Source: Pseudomonas sp. C1C7 (GTDB lineage Bacteria; Pseudomonadota; Gammaproteobacteria; Pseudomonadales; Pseudomonadaceae). Taken from it: a stretch of 64,000 nt of DNA. Position numbers and translations under genes: made by a program. The notes beneath the pieces are model-generated. The model worked only from the letters and a program-made list of their open reading frames with translations, searched no databases and was not told the origin of the DNA. The stretch lies in the NCBI RefSeq assembly GCF_013359595.1, contig NZ_JABFMP010000022.1, positions 1 to 64,000 of the forward strand, read 5' to 3'. Below are positions 18,724 to 27,102 of this stretch, one piece after another; the stretch's first letter is position 1, and every line of letters begins with the position of its first letter.

Positions 18724-19668
18724 TTAGAGACTTTGCAGAAATGGATGACCCTCCCCAGCAGAGGGTACTACGACCTTGCTCGAACGGATGGTATTCACGG
18801 TTTCAACGCAATGGCGCGCATCTTCAATGCCGTACCCACGCCCATTCAATATTTCTTGGTAACTGACCGTATGCAAGTCCGTGAAACCTTCCGAAAATTC
18901 AATTTCCTCACCATTGACAGTGATAGAACGGTAGGTCGGTTTCTTGCCTTTTACAGACTCTGGGAGATCATTCGCGTCGATCGACAAAAACCAACGCACA
19001 CGGGCTTTTTCATACTCAAGATATCCAGCAGCGCGGTATTCGGACGCAAAGTGAACGACATTACGCTGCAGTTTTCCAAATATAAAATGAAGCATATCGT
19101 AAAAATGCACACCGATATTTGTTGCTAACCCAAAGGACTTGCGCGGGTCGCCTTTCCAACTTTCCATGTACCAATTACCGCGTGAGGTAATATAGGTGAG
19201 CTCAACATCGTACTTTTCGTTTGCACTTTCATTTGCAACTTTGGTTTTAAGATCCAGAATCGCTTTATGGTGACGCAACTGCAAAATATTGTATACGCGC
19301 TTTCCTGTTTCCTTTTCAACTAATGCGAGTTCATCCAGGATTTCAGGCGTAGGGACAAGAGGTTTTTCACAAATGACATCGCAGCCGAGTCGCAATCCAG
19401 CAGCAATGTGCGAGTGGTGAAGATAGTTAGGTGAACAAACCGCTACGTAGTCAAGTTCAGTACCGGGATTCCGTTTAAGCTGATGGGCATGCTCGATAAA
19501 TCGCTCAAACTGAGTAAAAAATTCACTTTGCGGGGAAATGCTGTCTATGATACCAACGGAATCATTTATATCGTAGGCAGAAACTAAAACGTTACCGGTG
19601 TCTTTAATTGCACGCATGTGCCGGGGAGCAATGTAACCAGCAGCACCGATCAGAGCAAAGTTTTTCAT
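18724..19668 (-). CDS. wbpB: UDP-GlcNAcA 3-dehydrogenase (WbpB)
   Basis: Gfo/Idh/MocA family oxidoreductase of 314 residues. The N-terminal GAAGYIAPRHM is the NAD motif and CDVICEKPLV contains the family EKP lysine. It oxidises C3 of UDP-GlcNAc uronate; in P. aeruginosa the NADH is recycled through 2-oxoglutarate in a coupled reaction with WbpE. AGAGG lies four bases before the ATG. It sits between wbpA and wbpD as in P. aeruginosa O5; the O5 gene wbpC is absent here. Confidence 0.93.
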   Translation of the reverse strand: MKNFALIGAAGYIAPRHMRAIKDTGNVLVSAYDINDSVGIIDSISPQSEFFTQFERFIEHAHQLKRNPGTELDYVAVCSPNYLHHSHIAAGLRLGCDVICEKPLVPTPEILDELALVEKETGKRVYNILQLRHHKAILDLKTKVANESANEKYDVELTYITSRGNWYMESWKGDPRKSFGLATNIGVHFYDMLHFIFGKLQRNVVHFASEYRAAGYLEYEKARVRWFLSIDANDLPESVKGKKPTYRSITVNGEEIEFSEGFTDLHTVSYQEILNGRGYGIEDARHCVETVNTIRSSKVVVPSAGEGHPFLQSL

Positions 19669-19722
19669 TTTACCTCTTCTATGGCCTAAACCATTATCCG
19701 ATTAAACGCTAACCTATAAAAT

Positions 19723-21036
19723 TCAAGCTTTAATGATATTTTTCGCCGGGTCTCTGTATTTGCCACGACTATCAATGATCAACTTAGAGTGCTGCTTGAT
19801 GAGATCATAGTCAAACTTATCGTGGTCAGTTGCTAACACCACAGCGTCAAATTCTGCCAGTGTTTCTACCGTCAGCGGTTCACTATTCAAATTAAAATGA
19901 TGTTCCCGCATTTTTGGAAACACCAGCACATGGGGATCACTGTAGGCCACCGTGCCGCCTTTGCTTTCAATCAACTCCATGATTTCTACTGAAGGCGACT
20001 CACGCATATCGTCTACGTTTTTCTTATATGCGATGCCGAGGACCAATACTTTACTACCCTTCAACGCTTTACCGGCATCATTCAAGCCGTCAATCAACTT
20101 GCTCAAGACATAATCAGGCATCGCTTGGTTTACTTCACCTGATAGTTCGATAAATCTGGTGTGAAGCCCATACTCCCGCGCTTTCCATGTGAGATAGAAT
20201 GGATCGATTGGAATGCAGTGCCCGCCGAGTCCCGGACCTGGGTAGTAAGCGGTAAATCCGAAAGGTTTAGTCGCTGCGGCGTCAACTACTTCGAAAATAT
20301 CGATGCCCATACGATCCGCGACAATTTTCATTTCGTTGACCAAGCCAATATTTACGGCGCGGTGAATGTTTTCGAGCAGCTTAGTCATTTCAGCTGCCTT
20401 AGTCGAGCTTACTGGGACAACTTGATCAATGGCTTGCTCATAAAGCGCAATGCCTACCTCGAGGCAGGCTGCAGTGTCACCACCGATGATCTTGGGAATG
20501 GTGCGTGTTTCGAAACTTAGATTACCTGGGTCTTCGCGTTCGGGTGAATACACGAGAAAAATATCTTCACCTACGATCAAGCCACCTTCTTGTACACGGG
20601 GTAACAGTTCTTCTTCTGTGGTACCCGGATATGTGGTGCTTTCTAAAGAGACGACTTGTCCTGCTCTCAAGTATGGCTTGAGCGCATCGGTAGTATTGAT
20701 CACAAAGCTCATATCGGGTTCGCGATACTTATTCAGCGGTGTCGGCACGCACAAGATCAGAGCATCACATTCCAACGCACGGCTAAAATCGGTGGTTGCT
20801 TCGAAACCCGTGGTTCGTGCTTGCTGAATTTTTACTCCAGGGATGTGTTCAATATAACTTTCACCGGCATTCAACTTGCCAACTTTTTGTTCATCGATAT
20901 CGATCCCTAATACACGAAAACCAATGGCGTTGTACCGCAGCATCAACGGCAACCCGACATATCCCAGACCGACGATACCGATCAAGGCTTCCTTGCTCTT
21001 AAATTTGGAGATACTGTTCTTTATTTGCTGGGACAT
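19723..21036 (-). CDS. wbpA: UDP-GlcNAc 6-dehydrogenase (WbpA)
   Basis: UDP-glucose/GDP-mannose dehydrogenase family protein of 437 residues. It oxidises C6 of UDP-GlcNAc to the uronic acid, the entry to the diacetamido-uronate branch. IGIVGLGYVGLPL is the NAD motif, GPGLGGHCIPIDPFYL holds the catalytic cysteine, and VLGIAYKKNVDDMRES opens the C-terminal domain. The ATG at 21036 has GGAG eight bases upstream; an in-frame TTG at 21039 is not needed. It is the first gene of the operon, with an inverted repeat and promoter-like elements just upstream. Confidence 0.95.
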   Translation of the reverse strand: MSQQIKNSISKFKSKEALIGIVGLGYVGLPLMLRYNAIGFRVLGIDIDEQKVGKLNAGESYIEHIPGVKIQQARTTGFEATTDFSRALECDALILCVPTPLNKYREPDMSFVINTTDALKPYLRAGQVVSLESTTYPGTTEEELLPRVQEGGLIVGEDIFLVYSPEREDPGNLSFETRTIPKIIGGDTAACLEVGIALYEQAIDQVVPVSSTKAAEMTKLLENIHRAVNIGLVNEMKIVADRMGIDIFEVVDAAATKPFGFTAYYPGPGLGGHCIPIDPFYLTWKAREYGLHTRFIELSGEVNQAMPDYVLSKLIDGLNDAGKALKGSKVLVLGIAYKKNVDDMRESPSVEIMELIESKGGTVAYSDPHVLVFPKMREHHFNLNSEPLTVETLAEFDAVVLATDHDKFDYDLIKQHSKLIIDSRGKYRDPAKNIIKA

Positions 21037-21074
21037 CAATCTTGCTCCGGCTCAGGCTGATGAGCGATAAAAAT

Positions 21075-21102
21075 TTGATATTTCTAATGGACTCACATTC
21101 AA
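21075..21102 (-). promoter_or_regulatory. Possible promoter of the O-antigen operon
   Basis: On the minus strand TTGAAT (21097-21102) and TATCAA (21075-21080) are 16 bases apart and lie about 40 bases before the wbpA ATG. The putative -10 falls within one arm of the inverted repeat at 21076-21118. Judged by eye only. Confidence 0.3.
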
Positions 21103-21118
21103 GCCAAGTGAAATATCA
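21076..21118. repeat. 9 bp perfect inverted repeat upstream of wbpA
   Basis: TGATATTTC at 21076-21084 and its exact reverse complement GAAATATCA at 21110-21118 flank a 25-base spacer. A second, shorter repeat (GATTTTC, 4-base loop, GAAAATC) lies at 21145-21162. Either could be an operator or a leader-RNA hairpin of the O-antigen operon. Confidence 0.6.
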
Positions 21119-22240
21119 GTGTTAAAGGCACGCTAGCACTCCAAGATTTTCCGTTGAAAATCAAAACAGCTCAGCATGTCAAGAGCGTCTCCCACCTAGG
21201 GCTCAGAGCGCTCAAAACCTCCCCAATGGCAGGCCCGTCTGCTAATGACAGTTTAAACAATCACATGAGCGGTTCTTCACCTCTCGTCGTCTAGTCAAAA
21301 AACGGCGCTGAGCTCTGTAAATTCCTCATTGAAGAATTTTACTCTACCCGCGAATGCTCAGGGAGGCGCACAGGGAAATCCTGACCCGTTATCTTGAAAT
21401 TGCGCGACGATGCTTGGACATATAGATAATGGCTTGACACGCCCCTCCTTACGACGGGCTACGCAAGGGAAAGAGCACAACGACGACCAAACTCCATTAG
21501 CATGGGAAAAAACGACTCGACAGCCGATGCGCAGCGACTCTTGCGTAAGATCGTAGCGACCGCGCATACCACAGCCCCTCTGACAAACTGAGCGAGCGGA
21601 GACAGTATTTTGTCGAATCAGATTCTCCACAGCGCGGCATCCCTCCTAGAACTGCCCGGTACCAAGATGCCATTCCCCAGCGAAGGAGAATTGAAGTGAT
21701 TTTTGGCACTGCGAATGTTCATATCCATATTCCATCTTTGATGCCTACCTAACGCCCTGAGACTCATCGAACCGGAGTTTGATTCAATCACTAAGGTGCG
21801 GTCGTTCCAGGCTGCAGCCCGCAGATTCAGGCTTCACAATCCCCTCAGGGCTGGCGGCTAAGCCCACTACTGGCACAGCTGTATTATGCATGCTGAAGCG
21901 AGATCTGGGCGCTCAAACCGTGGATTATACGACCACTGGAGCAAATCGGTTAGTGCAGATCCTTGTTCAATAAGCATTATTGATCGTGGATTTCGTGTTC
22001 GCTACACACAATCCAAGATGAGCACTCAAGGGCTGCTCTCAATCCAAGTACTCACCCTTTGAGCTACGAAACGCCCCTTAAGCTTGCTCGGAGCAAAAAG
22101 GTGAAAATCTGCGCTCCAGACTCTTATACGAGCGCCCTAAACCGCAGAAACGGAAATTGCCCGCTAATGGTACTAGCGAGCAATTTACCTACAAACACAA
22201 CTACGCAGATACCATATTTTCTGTTGCCTTAGGCAAAAAC
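21119..22240. other. Gene-free region between wbpA and wzz
   Basis: About 1.1 kb with no open frame that looks like a protein: the few frames of 60-90 codons lack ribosome sites, family motifs and plausible composition. Base composition is intermediate between the O-antigen block and the core. It contains small hairpins (near 21145-21162 and 21317-21342) and the larger one at 22154-22186. No JUMPstart/ops element was found. It may be decayed coding DNA or a long regulatory leader; nothing decisive is visible. Confidence 0.6.
22154..22186 (-). terminator. Strong hairpin downstream of wzz
   Basis: AAATTGC(C/T)CGCTA arms of 13 bp with one G-T pair enclose a 7-base loop, 54 bases after the wzz stop codon. 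The bases after it on the minus strand are not U-rich, so it may act as an mRNA 3' stabiliser rather than a true rho-independent terminator. Confidence 0.5.
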
Positions 22241-23311
22241 TTAAGCATGGCGGAGTGCATTTCGCATCCAAAACTGACGAATAAGCCCCGCAATTACGCC
22301 CAGGCCCAATCCCAAGACGGCACCTAGAACGAGAATCAATGCTTTTCTTGGCTTGACTGGCGCATCGGGAGGTTGAATCGCGCCATCAAGTTGATACACA
22401 GCAATATCTTCAGATTTTACTCTCAAGCTTTTATAAAAATCGTATTCACCTTGAAGTCTCCGTAAATCAACAATATAGGGATCATCTGAACCTCTCGTTT
22501 CGAGAACCTTTGCCTCCGCAGCCAAAGCCTTTGTTCCCCGCAAATAAATCAATCGAGGATCATCCTCGCCAGATATATCTCTGGGAGCACTCCCCAGTAC
22601 AGTCAACTGCTTCTCCAGACCAATAGCATCGGCGACTTGCTCAGCTTCGCGTAATTGTACGAGTGTATCTTTTCGTTTATTTGCAGCATTTTCTCTTGAA
22701 GTCTGAATTAGCGCACCAACACTCCGCGCTCGCATCTCCACTTCTTTATCATAATTATTTATAAGTTCATTTTTTGACATTTCGCCAGCGCTATTTATAT
22801 ATTTAGTCAACCACTCTACTGAAACCGCAGAATCACCGCTCAATGCCAATATTGAGAATCGATTCGGAAACTCTTTAACGGGCTGAATGATCGTTAAATC
22901 CTTCAGGAATTGGCGATATAAAACGTCCTGTGATTTCTCTCGATCAGATTCTTTCAGCGAGGGCAGATAAACACTCTTAAAAAAATCACGCTTTAAAGTT
23001 TCCGACTGAAGATTCTTAATAAAAACATCATATACATCTTTTACCAAATAAGGCTTTAACTCTGATTTTTTCGTGCGCCCTAAGTTCAGATTCTCAATAT
23101 CACTTTGATTTGGAGGTGAAACGTAAGCTCGCGCCTCATAAACAGGAGGACTCAAAAAAGCATAAAGACTTGCCACAACCACTACTAAACCAGCAACCAG
23201 ACAGATCAACCAGCGCTGCGCCCAAACCCCTTTTATAAAATCATATAAATCCAATTCATTTAAGCCTTGGGTACTAGTGCTAATATCTTGCATATGCTTA
23301 CTATAATCCAT
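22241..23311 (-). CDS. wzz: O-antigen chain-length determinant Wzz
   Basis: Polysaccharide co-polymerase of about 356 residues. Two membrane segments frame a long periplasmic coiled-coil-rich domain: ICLVAGLVVVVASLYAFL near the N-terminus, followed by PPVYEARAYVSPP, and a C-terminal segment preceded by the proline-rich PPDAPVKPRKALILVL. It sets the modal length of polymer made by Wzy. The ATG at 23311 is chosen; the longer frame starts at a TTG (23335) without a ribosome site. As in P. aeruginosa it lies between ihfB/lapA and wbpA, separated here from wbpA by an unusually long gap. Confidence 0.92.
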   Translation of the reverse strand: MDYSKHMQDISTSTQGLNELDLYDFIKGVWAQRWLICLVAGLVVVVASLYAFLSPPVYEARAYVSPPNQSDIENLNLGRTKKSELKPYLVKDVYDVFIKNLQSETLKRDFFKSVYLPSLKESDREKSQDVLYRQFLKDLTIIQPVKEFPNRFSILALSGDSAVSVEWLTKYINSAGEMSKNELINNYDKEVEMRARSVGALIQTSRENAANKRKDTLVQLREAEQVADAIGLEKQLTVLGSAPRDISGEDDPRLIYLRGTKALAAEAKVLETRGSDDPYIVDLRRLQGEYDFYKSLRVKSEDIAVYQLDGAIQPPDAPVKPRKALILVLGAVLGLGLGVIAGLIRQFWMRNALRHA

Positions 23312-23348
23312 TCTCAAAAGATTAATGTGCCACAAACCAACTAGGCAT

Positions 23349-23588
23349 TTAGATTTTTCTTACATCATGATTACGTGCGTATTTAAACATGAAAGAAACA
23401 ACTGGACCTATCGCCATTCCGACCAAAAGCGCTATGACCAAGCATAAAGATGCGGGAGCCTCACCACTAGAGAACCCGAAGAAACCGATTTTGACAGATT
23501 GTTGATTCTCAAGCACAAAAACAATAAGCGCTGCACTCGCCAGCAACAGTATTAATAGAAAAAACCAGCGCAGTAGCTTTTTCATCAT
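23349..23588 (-). CDS. lapA: LapA-domain (DUF1049) membrane protein
   Basis: Small protein of 79 residues with two membrane segments (residues about 6-27 and 46-67) and the VLENQQSVKIGFFG motif between them, typical of the LapA/YciS family. In E. coli LapA works with LapB in controlling LPS assembly. GAGGGC lies just before the double ATG. It follows ihfB by 17 bases and precedes wzz, so the three are likely co-transcribed. Confidence 0.88.
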   Translation of the reverse strand: MMKKLLRWFFLLILLLASAALIVFVLENQQSVKIGFFGFSSGEAPASLCLVIALLVGMAIGPVVSFMFKYARNHDVRKI

Positions 23589-23605
23589 AATGCCCTCAAC
23601 GTAAC

Positions 23606-23902
23606 TCAGATATCATTCTCTTCATCCTCATTCACCCTATCTCGTAACTCCTTTCCAGGCTTGAAATGAGGAACAAACTTACCATCGAGGCTGACTGACT
23701 GACCGGTCTTAGGATTGCGCCCAACTCGCGGCGCACGATAGTGCAATGAAAAGCTACCAAACCCCCGAATCTCAATCCGATCCCCGGTAGCAAGGCATTG
23801 GGACATTTGCTCAAGCATGGTCTTGATGGCCAGCTCCACATCCTTGGACGAGAGCAGCCCTTGATGGGTGACAATTCGTTCGATCAACTCCGACTTCGTC
23901 AT
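23606..23902 (-). CDS. ihfB: Integration host factor beta subunit
   Basis: DNA-bending HU/IHF family protein of 98 residues. MTKSELIERI at the start, RIEIRGFGSFSLHYR in the beta arm region and GRNPKTG at the arm tip, whose proline intercalates into DNA, are diagnostic. It pairs with IhfA, encoded elsewhere. The acidic tail NEDEEND is common in Pseudomonas IhfB. The gene order rpsA, ihfB, wzz is conserved in the genus. Confidence 0.97.
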   Translation of the reverse strand: MTKSELIERIVTHQGLLSSKDVELAIKTMLEQMSQCLATGDRIEIRGFGSFSLHYRAPRVGRNPKTGQSVSLDGKFVPHFKPGKELRDRVNEDEENDI

Positions 23903-24056
23903 ATTTTTCCCTTCTTTTTCAAGCAGCTAGGAAAATCGCTCCGACGGTTTTAGCATGCCCGGATGGATTTGAACAGTATGAGTTTTGACACCCTACTGCA
24001 AACCGCGTATTGCGCGGTTCTTTGAACATCCATCCACCTGTAAGCCGCCTGCACTC

Positions 24057-24338
24057 CTATCGGCAAATGACCAGCATGGTGCGGGTGAAGTAGCCGGCCG
24101 GGTTGAAGCCGAAGGGGAAATAGTCTTCTTCCTTGGCGTCGTCGGATCTGACGATCGTTTTGTAGCCTGCCCCTCTGCACTCCTTCGCCGCCCGCTTTTT
24201 GCATTTCTCCCAGCTGGAACCCAACCCTGAACAATCGACTTCGATACCGCTCACACCACGTACCGCATGGGTCTTGGCGTTCGTGGTACAGCCTGCCAGA
24301 GCCACCACGACTGCTAGTGCGACGATGAGTTTGTTCAT
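24057..24338 (-). CDS. Small predicted lipoprotein of unknown function
   Basis: The 93-residue product begins with a lipoprotein signal peptide: MNKLIVALAVVVALAGC, with Cys17 as the lipidation site. The mature part has several further cysteines (CSGLG, CKKRAAKEC and near the C-terminus) that could form disulfides in the periplasm. I do not recognise the family. It lies between rpsA and ihfB on the same strand, with about 150 bases before ihfB, an insertion relative to the simplest form of this gene order. Confidence 0.75.
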   Translation of the reverse strand: MNKLIVALAVVVALAGCTTNAKTHAVRGVSGIEVDCSGLGSSWEKCKKRAAKECRGAGYKTIVRSDDAKEEDYFPFGFNPAGYFTRTMLVICR

Positions 24339-24493
24339 TCACTTCCTTATGCCGGCTGCGCTGGCCGAGCGTCGCTCGCTTGAGGATTAGCTTAGCTGGA
24401 AATAAGCGATTGATCCTGCTTAAGAAAAGACAACTGCGAAGGGGGATCGTTTCGGATGTGAGGGGCTACTAAAGCAAACGCATAGCAAAGGCA

Positions 24494-24529
24494 AAAGATC
24501 GCAGCCTTCGGCAGCTCCTACAGGGGTTG
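24494..24529. repeat. Single REP-like element
   Basis: GATCGCAGCCTTCGGCAGCT followed by CCTACAGGGG is one half of the REP type seen inverted at 56099-56138. It lies downstream of rpsA in a gap of about 260 bases that otherwise holds only the rpsA terminator. Confidence 0.6.
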
Positions 24530-24553
24530 GGGTGGGACGGAATTTTGGGCATG

Positions 24554-24583
24554 AAAAAGGGCGACCGAAGTCGCCCTTTTTTT
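24554..24583 (-). terminator. Rho-independent terminator of rpsA
   Basis: An 11 bp stem (AAAAAGGGCGA with TCGCCCTTTTT) and a 6-base loop lies 16 bases after the rpsA stop codon. It ends in a U run on the minus strand and is symmetrical enough to work in both directions. Confidence 0.85.
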
Positions 24584-24598
24584 ACAGAAAGTCAGAAC

Positions 24599-26293
24599 TT
24601 AGTTCTGCTTTTCCGCTTGTGCAGCACGCAGCAGGTCACCCAGGGTGGTGGCTACTGGAGCATCCGAAGCTACTGGCTTGTCGCGCAGGCTCTGGATGGC
24701 TTCTTTTTCGTCTTCAACGTCTTTCGACTTGATCGACAGCTGGATTACGCGGCTCTTGCGGTCAACGCTGATGATCTTGGCTTCTACTTCTTCGCCTTCT
24801 TTCAGAACGTTACGAGCGTCTTCAACGCGGTCACGGCTGATTTCGGAGGCTTTCAGAGTTGCTTCGATATCGTCGGCCAGAGTGATGATGGCGCCTTTGG
24901 CGTCAACTTCTTTCACAGTGCCTTTAACGATGGCGCCTTTGTCGTTCTCTTGAACGTACTCGGAGAACGGATCGCTTTCCAGTTGCTTGATGCCCAGGGA
25001 GATGCGCTCGCGCTCTGGGTCAACCGACAGGATGACGGTGTCCAGCTCGTCGCCCTTCTTGAAGCGACGTACGGCTTCTTCGCCCACTTCGTTCCAGGAG
25101 ATGTCGGACAGGTGAACCAGACCGTCGATGCCGCCGTCCAGACCAATGAAGATACCGAAATCGGTGATCGACTTGATGGTGCCGGAGATCTTGTCGCCCT
25201 TGTTGAACTGGCCAGAGAAGTCTTCCCATGGGTTCGACTTGCACTGCTTGATGCCCAGGGAGATACGACGACGCTCTTCGTCGATGTCCAGAACCATGAC
25301 TTCCACTTCGTCGCCGACTTGTACGACTTTCGAAGGGTGGATGTTCTTGTTGGTCCAGTCCATTTCGGAAACGTGTACCAGACCTTCAACGCCTTCTTCC
25401 AGCTCAGCGAAGCAGCCGTAGTCGGTCAGGTTGGTTACACGAGCGGTGACGCGAGTGCTTTCTGGGTAACGGGCTTTGATAGCAACCCATGGATCTTCAC
25501 CCAGTTGCTTCAGACCCAGGGAAACACGATTGCGCTCGCGATCGTACTTCAGAACCTTGACATCGATCTCGTCGCCAACGTTGACGATTTCGGAAGGATG
25601 CTTGATGCGCTTCCAGGCCATGTCGGTGATGTGCAGCAGGCCATCGACGCCACCCAGATCGACGAATGCGCCGTAGTCGGTGAGGTTCTTGACGATACCT
25701 TTGACTTGCTGGCCTTCCTGCAGGGATTCCAGCAGAGCTTCACGCTCGGCGGAGTTCTCGGCTTCCAGGACGCTGCGACGGGAAACGACAACGTTGTTGC
25801 GCTTCTGGTCCAGTTTGATGACCTTGAATTCCAGCTCTTTGCCTTCCAGGTGCGTGGTGTCGCGCACTGGACGGACGTCAACCAGAGAACCTGGCAGGAA
25901 CGCACGGATGCCGTTAACGTCGACAGTGAAGCCGCCTTTAACCTTACCGTTGATAACGCCCTTGACCACTTCTTCGGCTGCGAAGGCTGCTTCCAGAACG
26001 ATCCAGCATTCAGCACGCTTGGCTTTTTCACGGGACAGCTTGGTCTCACCGAAGCCATCTTCAACCGAGTCCAGAGCAACGTGAACTTCATCGCCAACGT
26101 TGATGTTCAGCTCACCAGCGTCGGTGTAGAACTGCTCAAGCGGGATGAGTGCTTCAGACTTCAGGCCAGCGTGAACGGTTACCCAGCGAGCCTGGTAATC
26201 GATATCGACGATGACACCGGTGATGATGGAGCCTGCCTGAAGGTTCAGGGTTTTCAGGCTTTCTTCAAAGAGTTCCGCAAAGCTTTCGCTCAT
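24599..26293 (-). CDS. rpsA: 30S ribosomal protein S1
   Basis: RNA-binding ribosomal protein of 564 residues with six S1 (OB-fold) domains. Repeated motifs such as DYGAFVDLGGVDGLLHITD, DYGCFAELEEGVEGLVHVSE and DFGIFIGLDGGIDGLVHLSD mark domains three to five. It helps mRNA bind to the ribosome. The start MSESFAELFEESL at 26293 is the usual S1 N-terminus; the frame continues upstream without support. It follows cmk, as in most gamma-proteobacteria, but a hairpin with a U run lies between the two. Confidence 0.98.
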   Translation of the reverse strand: MSESFAELFEESLKTLNLQAGSIITGVIVDIDYQARWVTVHAGLKSEALIPLEQFYTDAGELNINVGDEVHVALDSVEDGFGETKLSREKAKRAECWIVLEAAFAAEEVVKGVINGKVKGGFTVDVNGIRAFLPGSLVDVRPVRDTTHLEGKELEFKVIKLDQKRNNVVVSRRSVLEAENSAEREALLESLQEGQQVKGIVKNLTDYGAFVDLGGVDGLLHITDMAWKRIKHPSEIVNVGDEIDVKVLKYDRERNRVSLGLKQLGEDPWVAIKARYPESTRVTARVTNLTDYGCFAELEEGVEGLVHVSEMDWTNKNIHPSKVVQVGDEVEVMVLDIDEERRRISLGIKQCKSNPWEDFSGQFNKGDKISGTIKSITDFGIFIGLDGGIDGLVHLSDISWNEVGEEAVRRFKKGDELDTVILSVDPERERISLGIKQLESDPFSEYVQENDKGAIVKGTVKEVDAKGAIITLADDIEATLKASEISRDRVEDARNVLKEGEEVEAKIISVDRKSRVIQLSIKSKDVEDEKEAIQSLRDKPVASDAPVATTLGDLLRAAQAEKQN

Positions 26294-26366
26294 TTTAATT
26301 CCTGTTGATGAGGGCGAGAAATACGCCCATCTCCACATCCCAGACGATGTGGGTTGGTTTCATTTA

Positions 26367-26410
26367 AAAGAAGCGCTGCAGGACTATGACTGGTCCCCTG
26401 CGGCCTTCTT
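26367..26410 (-). terminator. Hairpin with U run between cmk and rpsA
   Basis: On the minus strand AAGAAGGCCGCAGG pairs with CCTGCAGCGCTTCTT with one bulge, followed by TTTAAATG. It begins just after the cmk stop codon. A second small hairpin (CCACATC/GATGTGG, around 26331-26350) follows in the rpsA leader. Together they suggest an end of the cmk message, or an attenuator, and a structured rpsA 5' region. Confidence 0.6.
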
Positions 26411-26412
26411 GG

Positions 26413-27102
26413 TCACCCGGCGATATCGCGAATGGCGATCTCGCTCATGATGCGTTCCAGCACCTGATCGATGGATAATTCCGTGGAATCCAGCTGTATG
26501 GCGTCAGCCGCCGGCTTGAGCGGGGCTACCGCTCGCTGGGTGTCACGCTCGTCGCGTGCACGTATCTCATCTAGCAGACTCGACAGACTAACACCCTCGA
26601 CTTTGCCCTTCAACTGCAAATATCGGCGGCGCGCCCGCTCCTCGGCACTGGCGGTGAGGAAAATCTTCAGTGGCGCGTCCGGAAAAACCACCGTTCCCAT
26701 GTCACGACCGTCGGCCACCAGCCCCGGCGCTTCCTGGAAAGCACGCTGGCGCTGCAGCAGCGCCTCGCGTACGGCGGGCAATGCAGCCACCTGGGAGGCA
26801 CCGGCACCGATGCTTTCGGTACGGATCACATCGCTGACTTCGTCACCTTCCAGAATGATGCGCTGCAACTGACCTTCGGTCGCCGCGATGAATTGCACAT
26901 CCAGATGAGCGGCAAGTTTTTTCAGCAGCTCTTCGTTGGTCAGATCGACGCCATGGTTGTGCGCGGCGAACGCCAGCAAGCGGTAAAGCGCACCGGAATC
27001 CAGCAGATTCCAGCCCAGGCGCTTGGCCAGGATCCCGGCTACCGTGCCCTTGCCAGAGCCGCTTGGCCCATCGATGGTGATGACCGGTGCAATGTTTTTC
27101 AC
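26413..27102 (-). CDS. cmk: Cytidylate kinase
   Basis: P-loop kinase of 229 residues that phosphorylates CMP and dCMP. VITIDGPSGSGKGTVA at the N-terminus is the Walker A motif, and VADGRDMGTVVFPDAPLKIF is the family signature. The start is a GTG at 27102 that overlaps the tyrA-aroA stop codon as GTGA, so translation is probably coupled. Upstream in-frame codons lie inside the preceding gene. Confidence 0.96.
   Translation of the reverse strand: MKNIAPVITIDGPSGSGKGTVAGILAKRLGWNLLDSGALYRLLAFAAHNHGVDLTNEELLKKLAAHLDVQFIAATEGQLQRIILEGDEVSDVIRTESIGAGASQVAALPAVREALLQRQRAFQEAPGLVADGRDMGTVVFPDAPLKIFLTASAEERARRRYLQLKGKVEGVSLSSLLDEIRARDERDTQRAVAPLKPAADAIQLDSTELSIDQVLERIMSEIAIRDIAG

Noticed and set aside
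21358..21973. Short frames of 64-90 codons in the wbpA-wzz gap, considered as transposase remnants
   Set aside because: No transposase motif, terminal repeats or target duplication could be recognised; composition looks like random translation.
21037..22240. JUMPstart/ops antitermination element
   Set aside because: No GGCGGTAGC-type core was found on either strand upstream of wbpA or wzz.
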